This document shows, piece after piece, positions 54,700-64,000 of a DNA stretch of 64,000 bases. Under the pieces are notes generated by a model that worked only from the letters and a program-made list of their open reading frames with translations, had not been told where the DNA came from and did not search any database. The translations under genes and the position numbers were made by a program. Positions within the stretch are counted from its first letter, which is position 1; every line of letters starts with the position of its first letter. Origin of the DNA: Adineta ricciae (Eukaryota > Rotifera > Eurotatoria > Adinetida > Adinetidae). The DNA is taken from NCBI GenBank assembly GCA_905250025.1, contig CAJNOJ010000345.1, positions 1 to 64,000 on the forward strand, written 5' to 3'.

Positions 54700-55155
54700 C
54701 GACTTTTCACATTGAAGAGAAACGCGACACCTATACGAAAATATTCTCAACCGTGGAAATTCCGAACGAATCAACAAAAATTCGATTGCCGATATTTTAT
54801 CATCATATACTACATTTTCCCTGACAAATCTCATCCAGTTTCTGAATAATTCCTCATCACCATTCGGATTTTTGCCAACAAAGCCAAACAGAAAGAAAGG
54901 CATCATCGAAATTTGTAGTCCGTATTATGCACCAGTTTCACGAACGTACCTCGATGAATTGCTTCAAGATTGGAGTGAATATGTCGATAGAATTAAATTC
55001 TCTGATGGATCATTTTCATTGATATCGAAGCATCGTTCACGTGACTTAATTATAACGTTGCACATAAACACAAATGTTATGTAAGTACAGACGGTTACAT
55101 CGAACGTGTCTTAGTTTCATCTGTTGGTGATAAAGCAATATTTAAAAACGTGTAA
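54700..55155 (+). pseudogene. degraded gene of unknown family
   Basis: Coding-like sequence in more than one frame: EEKRDTYTKIFSTVEIPNES, then (another frame) SLTNLIQFLNN...SPYYAPVSRTYLDELLQDWSEYVDRIKF...LHINTN, then (a third) STDGYIERVLVSSVGDKAIF. The frame changes have no good splice sites near 54810, so indels are likely. No ATG opens the long frame. Confidence 0.35.
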
Positions 55156-55961
55156 AGATTTAGAGTAAGGAAAACGAAAGAAATTCTGGTGAATTTTCGT
55201 ATAGATTCGATGTTTTGGAAATCAGCTCAGGCTTTTTGAGTTTACCGGCCGATGATTGAAAAGAATTGGTGAAGTTGGTGATATCGTTTGATTTGAAAGA
55301 TAAACCAGACGTTGGAATTCAATGCGGTGCGGGTGGAGATGCATCGATTTCTCGAGGCAGGCGCTCATGTCTGTTCTTTGCATGTTTCTTCGAAATAACA
55401 AACGAGAAATGCTTGTTTCGGTTTACGTTTGAAGCAGCGGATCCTGAAGTATTTGCATATCATATACAAAACAGTCGTAATTCCGATGCATTTGAACGAG
55501 GACATGATTTAATTGCAATGAAACGCATTCTTACCACGGATCTCGATCGTTTTCTGCGAATACCAAACCGACGGATGCTCTGACACAATAACATTCATAC
55601 ACTGCGGAAGTATAAACATTGTTTGTCTCAATATAAGAAAAACTTCAGTTCTTCGCGGAAAAAAACTATCGTTCGGAATCAAAGTGAAACAATGACAAAC
55701 ATACCCATCGGTAAAAGAGTTTCCCTCAGGTAAGTAATTGCTTCAGACATAAAAAAGCAATCAGAAAGTTACTTCTCAATTTCAACAAAACATTCCTCTT
55801 GCTTACCCACAGACTTGACATCGAATAAGACAATGTTGTCAGTTTATCATCTTCCATACTACGAAGCACTTAACCAAATTACTTTCCGTTTTTTCTTTCA
55901 TATAGCTTTCTACTCATTCAAAACAAAAGACAGAGCGTATTGAACATTTATAGACAACACA
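55156..55961. other. intergenic with one weak frame
   Basis: A 105-codon plus frame at 55266-55583 has no ATG and no recognisable motif; it could be a further exon of the relic just upstream. Otherwise nothing is seen. Confidence 0.3.
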
Positions 55962-57800
55962 ATGTTGGGAACAACCTTTGTTCTTCTTACAATTCTTTCT
56001 CTCGCTCATTGTATTCCTCTCAATCAAATCCAACAAGCAAGATTGATTGCAAATGTTTCCAGAACACTCTTCAATCAATCTCAACAGCACTGTATTTGTC
56101 AAATGATCAGTTCCCTTCAATCGATCTCAGCACTGAACTATTGCTCATCAAATCAAACATGTCAATTGTTTTCTTCAAATTTAACTTTGGTTGATCTGGA
56201 TTTAGATGTGGGTTGGATGGTCATCTATACGAATCAGTCTTTGATTGCAAATATATTCGGTGAGTTGACGAGGAGTAGAAAATGTAGACTTTCTGAACCA
56301 GTTATGATTACACGTTTTGTGTTGGGAGAAGGTTTCAGAAAATAACCAATAGAGATGACGAGATATTACAAACACATTCCTGGAATAGCTTTTTATCATT
56401 GTCTAACTGATGATTTTCTAAATAGGATCGAGTATCACATCGACATCCACTACGACGTCCACCTCTACATCATCAACGTCAACTCCATATTGTCGTATGT
56501 ATTAGACTGAATGATCGTTGTGAAAGTTCTATTCAAAAAAAAATACTATACGAAAGGAAAAGTTTCGTGTGCGTCAGAAAGACTTCTCAAAATAGAAAGA
56601 AACCGATGAATAGAACAGGCGTACACTGCTTTCTGTGATCTTCGGTCGAATAAACTCGCTACAGCGACTATCATTCTTCAGACTGACAATGAAACAATAA
56701 GTTATACAATGAGATAAATATACTAAAGAATTTTTATCAGTGTGATGTTAATTAAACGATATTTTATTGCAGCTTCGATGTTTCGCAATCAAACGGGCTA
56801 TGCAACTGATGCTAATCCACAATCAGCAGCAATCGGCGATTTGAATTCGGATAATAAACTTGATGTAGTTGTTGCAAACTATGGCTCGAACACTATCAGC
56901 ATTTTTTTTAATCAAGGCAATGGAATATTTTCAAATCAAACAACTTATACAGTTGGGACTCATTCAACATCAATTGCAGTTTCTGATTTGGACCTCGACG
57001 GTGAACTTGACATCGTTGTCGCAAATTACAATCCGCCTTATATCAGCGTTCTTCTGAATGCAGGCAATGGAACATTTCCTAATCAAACTACTTATACAAC
57101 TAACAGTGGTCCACGATCGATCACTGCAGTCGATATGAATTTTGATACAAAACCGGATCTTGTCGTCACAAATTCTCTTTCGAACACTGTCAGTATCTTC
57201 CTCAATGCAGGTAATGGTTCGTTTTATCCTCGAACGGACTATACAGCTGGCAGCCATCCGTACTCAGGAGCGGTCGGTGATCTCAACTCCGATGGTACAC
57301 TCGATATCATTACTGCAAACTTTGGCAATGCTACCATTTCTGTTTTGCTTAACAGTGGTACTAACACGTTTCCTACTATCACTCTTTATTCGACCAGTAT
57401 CAATCCGTTTGGAATAGCAGTGAAAGATTTGAACTCGGATGGTAAACTTGACATTGTTGTTGCGAATCAAGGATCTAATAACGTGGGTGTTTTCCTAAAT
57501 CAAGGTAATGGTACACTTCTTAATCAAGTTACTTACACAACTGGGTCGAAACCACAAATATTAGCATTAGTGGATGTGAACTTTGACTATATGCCTGATA
57601 TAGCTGTCTCGAATCAAGGAGCGAGTACCGTGAGTGTGCTTTTGAATGCTGGTAATGGAACATTTCTCAATCAGATTACTTACCCAACTGGTCAGAATCC
57701 ATATGCATTAGCTGTGGGCGATCTAGATTCTGACAGCAGACCTGATATCGCCACTGTCAGTCCAGGCACGAATACATTGAATATTCTATTACATTGCTGA
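55962..57800 (+). CDS. secreted protein: shared N-module plus seven FG-GAP/VCBS repeats
   Basis: Joins 55962-56259, 56426-56494 and 56773-57800 (464 aa). Exon 1 encodes a signal peptide (MLGTTFVLLTILSLAHC) and a ~80-residue module with cysteines in CICQ and NYCSSNQTC. Exon 2 is a Ser/Thr-rich linker (TSTSTTTSTSTSS). Exon 3 has seven repeats with a calcium-binding loop of the D(L/V)(N/D).D...D type followed by (I/V)(V/I).AN, as in FG-GAP/VCBS (integrin alpha-like) propellers; seven blades suggests a closed ring. Introns are GT-AG with matching phases. Probably an extracellular adhesion or binding protein. Exon 1 is shared with the kelch gene at 58909. Confidence 0.75.
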
Positions 57801-58908
57801 ACAATCATTATCGAGTCAATTGATACTATTGCTCATAGTAACGTAATATTCCTACTTAGATTTCATTTTTCACTCACTTTCCGATATTCTGAATAATATT
57901 CACATCAAATTTGCGACACTAGATCGAAAATATTTTCATGTTTTTAGTGTCACATTAGAGATTTATTTCTTCAGTCAAAAAGAAATGGTCACAGTTTGAT
58001 ACTGTTGAAAAGTTTTGCACGTACGTTCAGATATCGAATAGCTCAGCAATTGACAACAAGCAAATCAATACACAAATAAATTGCAAGGTTTTTCAATTGT
58101 CTCTAGACGGCATTTCACTCTCAACATTCACACGCTCAAAGAAAACTATTCGTTTTCAAAAACAATAGAATGACTGACGATTTCATCTATGACGCTAGCG
58201 AATAGCAACAGATTCAAACGAGATAATATTATTTCTTGCTTGAATACAGTTGTTGTTTCAACAATAATCACATATTTAGTTTATCTGTTGTGATGTATTT
58301 GCAGAACACATAGAACATTTCGAAGAAAGTAGATTACCTTCTGATTTCTCAAGAAGATAAGTGTAGAAATGATCCATTCGATTTTATTAGCCAACAATCG
58401 TTGAGGATCAGATAATTTTGCATCATCATAAGAAGACTTCATGTAAATGTGCACAAATATTATCAACATCTTGAAAAGTACGATCATCACCCGTTATAAC
58501 TTTTGCTTTTATATTCGCGAACCATCAGCGAAGAACGAACATCGTTTCGTTATGTTTTCGTTGATGGTTTAACCATAGAAATATGAGGGATGAGACTGTG
58601 TTATCCTACACTATGGGAATTCCAAAAGACATTTCTCGGTTATCAGAAAATTTTTTATCGTCCTTCCTTTTTCTGTAACCATGACAGCAATCGTCAATAT
58701 GGCACTAATTCGCGAATTTCATTTGACTGACATCTGAATAAATACAAAATATTTTAACAAATTGTTTTCCTCTCTCCAGCGCCATTCCATTTTCCTAATA
58801 GTCAAAAAATTTCTCTTAGTTAATTCAAAAAATGGAGCAGAACAGTAAGAAAATTTCTGTGCAACTGCTAATCAACAACTTTCTCTCAAAACATTTATAG
58901 ACAACACA
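57801..58908. other. intergenic, possible exon relic on the minus strand
   Basis: A minus stretch at 58340-58443 reads SSYDDAKLSDPQRLLANKIEW ahead of a GTAATC donor-like site; related, more decayed sequence occurs near 61110-61160. No gene could be built. Otherwise nothing is seen. Confidence 0.3.
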
Positions 58909-60892
58909 ATGTTGGGAACAACCTTTGTTCTTCTTACATTTCTTTCTCTCGCTCATTGTATTCCTCTCAATCAAATCCAACAAGCGAGATTGATTGCAAA
59001 TGTTTCCAGAACACTCTTCAATCAATCTCAACAGGACTGTATTTGTCAAATGATCAGCTCACTTCAATCGATCTCAGCACTGAACTATTGCTCATCAAAT
59101 CAAACATGTCAATTATTTTCTTCAAATTTAACTTTGATTGATCTGGATTTAGATGTGGGTTGGATAGTCATCTATACGGATCAATCTTTGATTGCAAATA
59201 TGTTTCGTAAGTTGATCGGAACAAGATTATAATCTTTTCTAAGTGATCATACTCACATGTATATTGTGTTGGGAGAAATTTTTTGAAAACAACTAATCAA
59301 ACTATAATGCAATACTACAAACGCGTCAGTCATCAGAGATATTTTTACTCTTTTATCATTGATTGACGTCATTACGAAGACTTTTTTTGCCAATATCTCG
59401 AAAGAAGCTCTAGAATGAAATCGTTTGACTATTACTTAGTAATTTGCTTTGTATTGTAACTAGAACCAAACACAATATTAACATCAAGAACTACAACAAC
59501 TCCAGTAGGTGAATGAGATTAATGTAAATCGAAATACACTCTCGGTAGATATTTACAATAAGACTTCCAATTCATTTGCTATGCAGAAGGCAAACTCTGA
59601 TCATGTTCATATTGGTTTAAGCTAGTTAGAACATATATTCAACTACAGTAAAAAAGAACGCATTTCATATGAGAGACCAATTGAATACTAGTGTATAATG
59701 ACTCAACAGAGTAGTTCAAAAATTTAGTTAGATTTTTCTGATGGCATGAAAAGCCGAGCCTATTTTGAATTTCAAGGTTTGTCACATTTGTTAAAAAAGC
59801 AACAGACTAACGCGTTTCATGCATGAGATTAAAAAGCGGTTAACATAAGGTCTCATTCTTATTTTGTGTTTCTTTTCTGTAGGATGGACATTCACTGGAA
59901 ATACGAGTATTGCTCGAGCATATCATACAGCGTCTACGTTAGCTAGTGGACAAGTATTAGTAGCCGGCGGATATAGTGGTAATGCTTATATTAATAGTGC
60001 AGAAATATATGACCCATCGACAAGAACATGGACGAAGACCATGAACATGAGTGCTGCACGGGATTTGCATACAGCATCTGTTTTATCCAATGGAAAAGTA
60101 TTAGTAACTGGTGGTTTCAGCGGTAGTGTTTATCTTAGGAGTGCAGAATTATACGATCCATCGACAGGAACATGGGCAACAACAGGAAGTATGAATATGA
60201 TTCGATCGTCCCATACAGCTTCTGTATTATCAAATGGAGACGTACTAGTTGCTGGTGGCATTTCTGGTAACGGTTATCTCAACAGTGCCGAAGTATATGA
60301 TCCATCAACTGGTATGTGGACAAATGTAATGAATATGACTTTTGCCCGGGGGGCTCATACAGCTTCGGTTTTACCAAATGGAATAGTACTAGTTGTTGGT
60401 GGAAATATCGGTGGTAGTTCATCGAACAGTGCTGAGTTATATGATCCGTCAACAGGAACATGGACATTGACAAAAAACATGAACAGTCCTCGACTTTATC
60501 ACACAGCATCTGTGCTGACCAATGGACAAATTTTAGTCACTGGTGGACGTACTACTGGTGGTTATTCCAATACTGCTGACATATATAGTTTGGCAACAAA
60601 TACATGGATTCTCACAGGAAATATGAGTAATACTCGAGGCCATCATGCAGCAGTGGTGTTATCCAATGGAAATGTCTTAGTTACTGGTGGTACAGACACT
60701 AGTGTTAATGCTATGAATAGTGTTGAACTATACAATTCATCGACTGGCAGTTGGTCAACTACACAACCTATGAATTTTGCACGACGATTTCATACAGCAT
60801 CTTTATTATATAATAACACTGTTCTAGTCACTGATGGAATTTCATCCGGAACAATATATTTGAATACTGCTGAACTCTATGATGCGAAATAA
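58909..60892 (+). CDS. secreted protein: shared N-module plus seven kelch repeats
   Basis: Joins 58909-59206, 59465-59509 and 59883-60892 (450 aa). Exon 1 nearly repeats that of the FG-GAP gene, including the leader ACATTTATAGACAACACAATG and the signal peptide MLGTTFVLLTFLSLAHC. A short linker exon (TSRTTTTPV) follows, then seven kelch-type repeats with the pattern HTAS(V/L)L.NG.VLV.GG...NSAE(L/I)YDPST.TW. Kelch repeats form a beta-propeller unrelated in blade signature to FG-GAP. Introns are GT-AG with consistent phases; the first intron retains similarity to that of the FG-GAP gene. Probably extracellular; ligand unknown. Confidence 0.75.
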
Positions 60893-61275
60893 ATTAAGAC
60901 ATCTGCTTTTTTTTACTTGTATAAAGTCGCCTACAAAGTCGTGCAGTTTTCGAATGGAACTATTTAATCATAAATGCTTTTGAAATCTTATCACTATTCT
61001 TAAAATAAACAGTATAAGTATTGAACGGATGATTTTCTTTATCTTTTATTCTTTCAAACACCTTCACACTCGAATTAAAAACTATCACCTTGTGACAATA
61101 CGAATAAACAAAACTATCTCTTGATATCTCAAGGAGAAAAGCCTAGAAATCATCTATCCAACCTTTCAACAGATAATTATTAATCAGTAAATGATGATGT
61201 ATCATGGTAAGAATATTCCGTATAAATTACTCCGAGACGACGACATTCTTTATCATTTGTTTCCCACGAATTACC
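60893..61275. other. intergenic, no gene seen
   Basis: Contains an AATAAA-like tail signal for the kelch gene and the short 5' flank of the next gene. An ATG at 61204 is in frame with the next CDS but lies ahead of its signal peptide. Confidence 0.4.
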
Positions 61276-62103
61276 ATGAAGATAGTATTAGCTGTTTGCG
61301 TTTTGATCTTATTCGCTTCGACATACTCGAGCGATGTTGAAGAAGACTACGATTATGGCGATACTGAAGCATTAGAAGATTGTCAATATGAAATTGATTT
61401 CAAAACATATAAAAAGACGTCCAAGCTCGATTTATGTTCTTCATTAACTAATCCAACGGCAAACTCTCGTATTCAATTACATGTCTACGCAAACTATACT
61501 GAAGAGAAAATTCACATTCGTGCATTATCATCGTCATTAACAAACTCTCCCGTGAAAAAGTCGCTCGTTTCATTAACTACTGATATCACCGAAGACTTCA
61601 CATGTCCAGCAAGTATTTTAACAATCGATGATTATCAATGGATTTCTCTTCCAACACTCAAATCAATTCTCACATCTTTAATCAATGCTGATTTGAATTT
61701 ACTCGGCAAGAATTTGAAAAAAACATTAATCGTTGCCAAAGGTGGACACAAAGACCTACTTAATTGTGCAGGAAATTTCTACGCGAAACAGGATGAGAAA
61801 GTTTTAAACATCACCTTAACTTTCACAAAACCAATTACATGTACAAAGGAAAAACCACAAGATCGATTTTTCACATATCAAGAGAAAACTTATTTGAATC
61901 AAGCCGATGAGAAAAAGTTTCGTTTAGCTGATCTTCATCAAGATGATCCAAAGAAAATCAGTCGAACAGCTTGGTACACATGTAACAATCCAAAATCTTG
62001 TTCACTCGGAGTGCAAAAGAAAGCAAATCTAGATAAAACAGCGACGTATGTTTTGAAATATTTACAAAAAGCAAGAGCAGACAAAAAAACAACATCCGGT
62101 TGA
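61276..62103 (+). CDS. secreted protein of unknown function
   Basis: 275 aa from ATG 61276 (context ACCATGA), which begins directly with a signal peptide (MKIVLAVCVLILFASTYSS). A further ATG at 61204 would add 24 residues before the signal and is disfavoured. An acidic, Tyr-rich segment follows (DVEEDYDYGDTEALED), then a domain with paired cysteines and beta-rich character, N-glycosylation sites (NYT, NIT) and a Lys-rich C terminus. No membrane helix after the signal. Family not recognised. Confidence 0.6.
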   Translation: MKIVLAVCVLILFASTYSSDVEEDYDYGDTEALEDCQYEIDFKTYKKTSKLDLCSSLTNPTANSRIQLHVYANYTEEKIHIRALSSSLTNSPVKKSLVSLTTDITEDFTCPASILTIDDYQWISLPTLKSILTSLINADLNLLGKNLKKTLIVAKGGHKDLLNCAGNFYAKQDEKVLNITLTFTKPITCTKEKPQDRFFTYQEKTYLNQADEKKFRLADLHQDDPKKISRTAWYTCNNPKSCSLGVQKKANLDKTATYVLKYLQKARADKKTTSG

Positions 62104-62551
62104 TTAATGAATATCGTTTCTCCACCAATAATCTTCATTAGTTTTATCTTTAGTAGCAAATAAATAATATTCTCGATTTAATTATGTTTGTTTTCGATAA
62201 AAGATACGCAGAAAATGAAAAATGCGTTTTTTTTTCTCTCTTCAAGTTGCGCATGTGGGAAAATTGATTTTCACCCTTTGCACGTTGACGATATTCATCG
62301 TTGTCGCCCAAATGTCATGTTTTTCCTTCGGAATATGTATTTTGTTATTTCCTTATCGTACGTTAGTATGAGGTAGGCGACAGACAGAAGAAAAAGAGAA
62401 AAGAATCATAAAAAAAAAGAAACTCGCACCAAGGACACGAGAAACAACAAGAGCAAAGAACACATGTAAGTAGAAGTTTGTATATGTCAAAGAAACAAAA
62501 AGAAAAGACAAGGTTATTTTTTTCTGATTTCATAGACTTTGTTTAGATGAA
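62104..62551. other. intergenic with a probable 5' UTR intron
   Basis: GTAAGTAG at 62466 and TTTCATAG ending at 62535 would define a 70-nt intron just ahead of the caspase-LRR start. Otherwise no gene. Confidence 0.4.
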
Positions 62552-64000
62552 ATGTTGAGTTCGAGAAAACTCGCACTGGTCATTGGAAATAACAGTTATG
62601 AAGTCGGGAAGAAACTTAATTGTTGTCTGAATGATGCATTAGATATCGGGAATGTTTTGGAAAAATTCGATTTTCAGGTGACTGTCGGTGTTGATTTACC
62701 ATACGTGAAAATGGTGCAAAAGGTTCTTCAATTCCAACGACAAGTTCAAAAAAATGACCTACTTCTCATCTTCTATTCTGGACACGGTGCTCAATGGGAA
62801 GATCAACATTATCTAATTGGTATTGATAACAAATGTCTTTCCGACGACTTCGAAATGTATCCACATTATGCCATTAGTATTCAGTCAACGCTCGAATCGA
62901 TGATGAAACGACAACCGTGTACGATTATTCTTCTTCTCGATTGCTGTCGGAATAATTTAAATCTCGAAGATCAAGTGTCTAACACGAAAAATGTTTCCCA
63001 AGAGAATGTCACGGATGTGAATTTAACATCAATGAAAAGCATTCCGAATACTTTAATCGTTTTCGCTTGTGGATCCAACGAAGTTACATTAGAAAATTCG
63101 AAGAATGCTCGAAATAGTTTGTTTACTTATCATTTACTCAAACATATTATCGAGCCGAATTTAAATGTTGAAGAAGTCATGAGTCGAGTATGTCATGGAA
63201 TCTACGAAGATACCAATGGGCAATCGTGTTCGTATAGATTAAGTTCGTTACGAACATCGAACGTTTTTTTCCACACGTCATCGAAAGGTATTTTAGTTAC
63301 GGTCAAAATCAAGTGAAATTTGACTTCTTTTTGTAATAGATATGCCATTATATGTTCCTTTACCTTCGTGTCATGAGAACAAAAAACTCGAAGAAGAAAT
63401 CGAGAAGTGTAATTTTCAATCAATAGTCGATTTAGATCATTGGAATTTAACTGACAATGATATGGAAATTGTTGTTGCACAAGCGATTATTAAAAAACAA
63501 TGCCGAAGACTTTATTTACAAAACAATAACATTACGTCGTACGGAGCATTGAGAATTGCTGTTGCTTTAGAAAATAATATAACATTGAATACATTAAACT
63601 TGAATAATAATCATTTGTCGGATGTTGGTGTGAGATATTTAGCAGAAAAGATTTCATCGAGTCAATCGATTCTTCAATATCTCGATCTTGGTTCAAATGA
63701 AATTACGGATCTCGGTGTTCAACATATAATTGAAATAATAAAACGGACTCGAACGTTGACTTTTCTCGGATTAGCATGTAATGATATTGGAAATCAAGGA
63801 ATGCAATTGTTGATTAATGTGATTCTACAAGAAAATAGTCAAATTGAAGAGTTATGTGTAAATGGAAATCGGTTAATTGATGATCTGTGTGTGGATCCGA
63901 TTGTACAAATGTTAAAAAGCAATCGATCATTGCGACGATTTCGAATTCATAATTGTAATCTATCAAAGAAATTCAAAAGGAAACTTCGACGAGCTATCCG
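62552..64000 (+). CDS. caspase-like (C14) protease fused to leucine-rich repeats, 3' end outside window
   Basis: Joins 62552-63287 and 63340-64000 across a 52-nt GT-AG intron, then runs off the window. Residues 1-~245 are a C14 caspase/metacaspase-type domain: KLALVIGNNSY at the start, the catalytic His in FYSGHGAQ and the catalytic Cys in LLLDCCRNN. After the intron come ribonuclease-inhibitor-type leucine-rich repeats (L.L..N.(I/L)...G...(L/I)...L..N..L), at least six up to the end. The LRR side would sense or bind a ligand and the protease respond, by analogy with NLR-like receptors, but there is no NACHT domain in the visible part. No signal peptide, so cytosolic. Confidence 0.8.

Noticed and set aside
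1..64000. CRISPR arrays, tRNA or rRNA genes, intact transposons or retroelement ORFs
   Set aside because: None could be recognised; the repeats present are simple, satellite-like or gene duplications.

Overview
The window looks like nuclear DNA from a bdelloid rotifer (Adineta or Rotaria type). It is AT-rich. Most introns I could place are GT-AG and only about 40-75 nt long, though a few in the propeller genes reach 160-370 nt. TATA boxes lie 25-45 bases ahead of many starts. A degenerate CCCACA/TGTGGG array matches the telomere repeat reported for Adineta. The gene content (astacin-PPC proteases, FG-GAP and kelch propellers, caspase-LRR and lipase-GTPase fusions, PARG with many PBZ-like fingers) fits that group. 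The species is inferred, not proven.

Layout. 1-2000: tail of an unknown gene, then a telomere-like array between inverted AT-rich repeat arms. 2292-13727: lipase-GTPase fusion (+), small unknown gene (-), secreted five-EGF protein (+), a 1266-aa membrane protein built from three tandem two-helix units (-), and a cysteine-rich, probably GPI-anchored protein (+). 14123-32220 and 36226-54260: the dominant feature, an ~18-kb block present twice in direct orientation with a start-to-start distance of ~22.1 kb. Each copy carries, in the same order, an FAD monooxygenase (+), a GPCR relic (-), three tandem RTA1-like seven-helix genes (+), a giant RRM/PARG/PBZ-like gene (-), a 209-aa gene with a GTYRP motif (+) and an astacin metallopeptidase with PPC repeats (-). 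The 4-kb spacer holds an MDR oxidoreductase, a relic of an ICMT-like methyltransferase, a GGATCCGA-rich tract and a 32/33-bp minisatellite ending at the only ambiguous base (N, 35862).

The two copies differ in informative ways. Copy 1 astacin lacks a signal-peptide exon and has one PPC unit fewer. Copy 2 PARG has an in-frame stop. Copy 2 has lost ~0.5 kb that is replaced by CACCCT-type repeats. Protein differences are unevenly distributed.

54367-64000: a degraded unknown gene pair, then two secreted paralogs that share one N-terminal module but carry different beta-propellers (FG-GAP or kelch), a secreted unknown protein, and the start of a caspase-LRR gene that runs off the end. No operon or CRISPR logic applies. 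The strongest functional themes are ADP-ribose turnover (PARG plus PBZ-like fingers), multidomain proteins reminiscent of innate immunity, and secreted or surface proteins.
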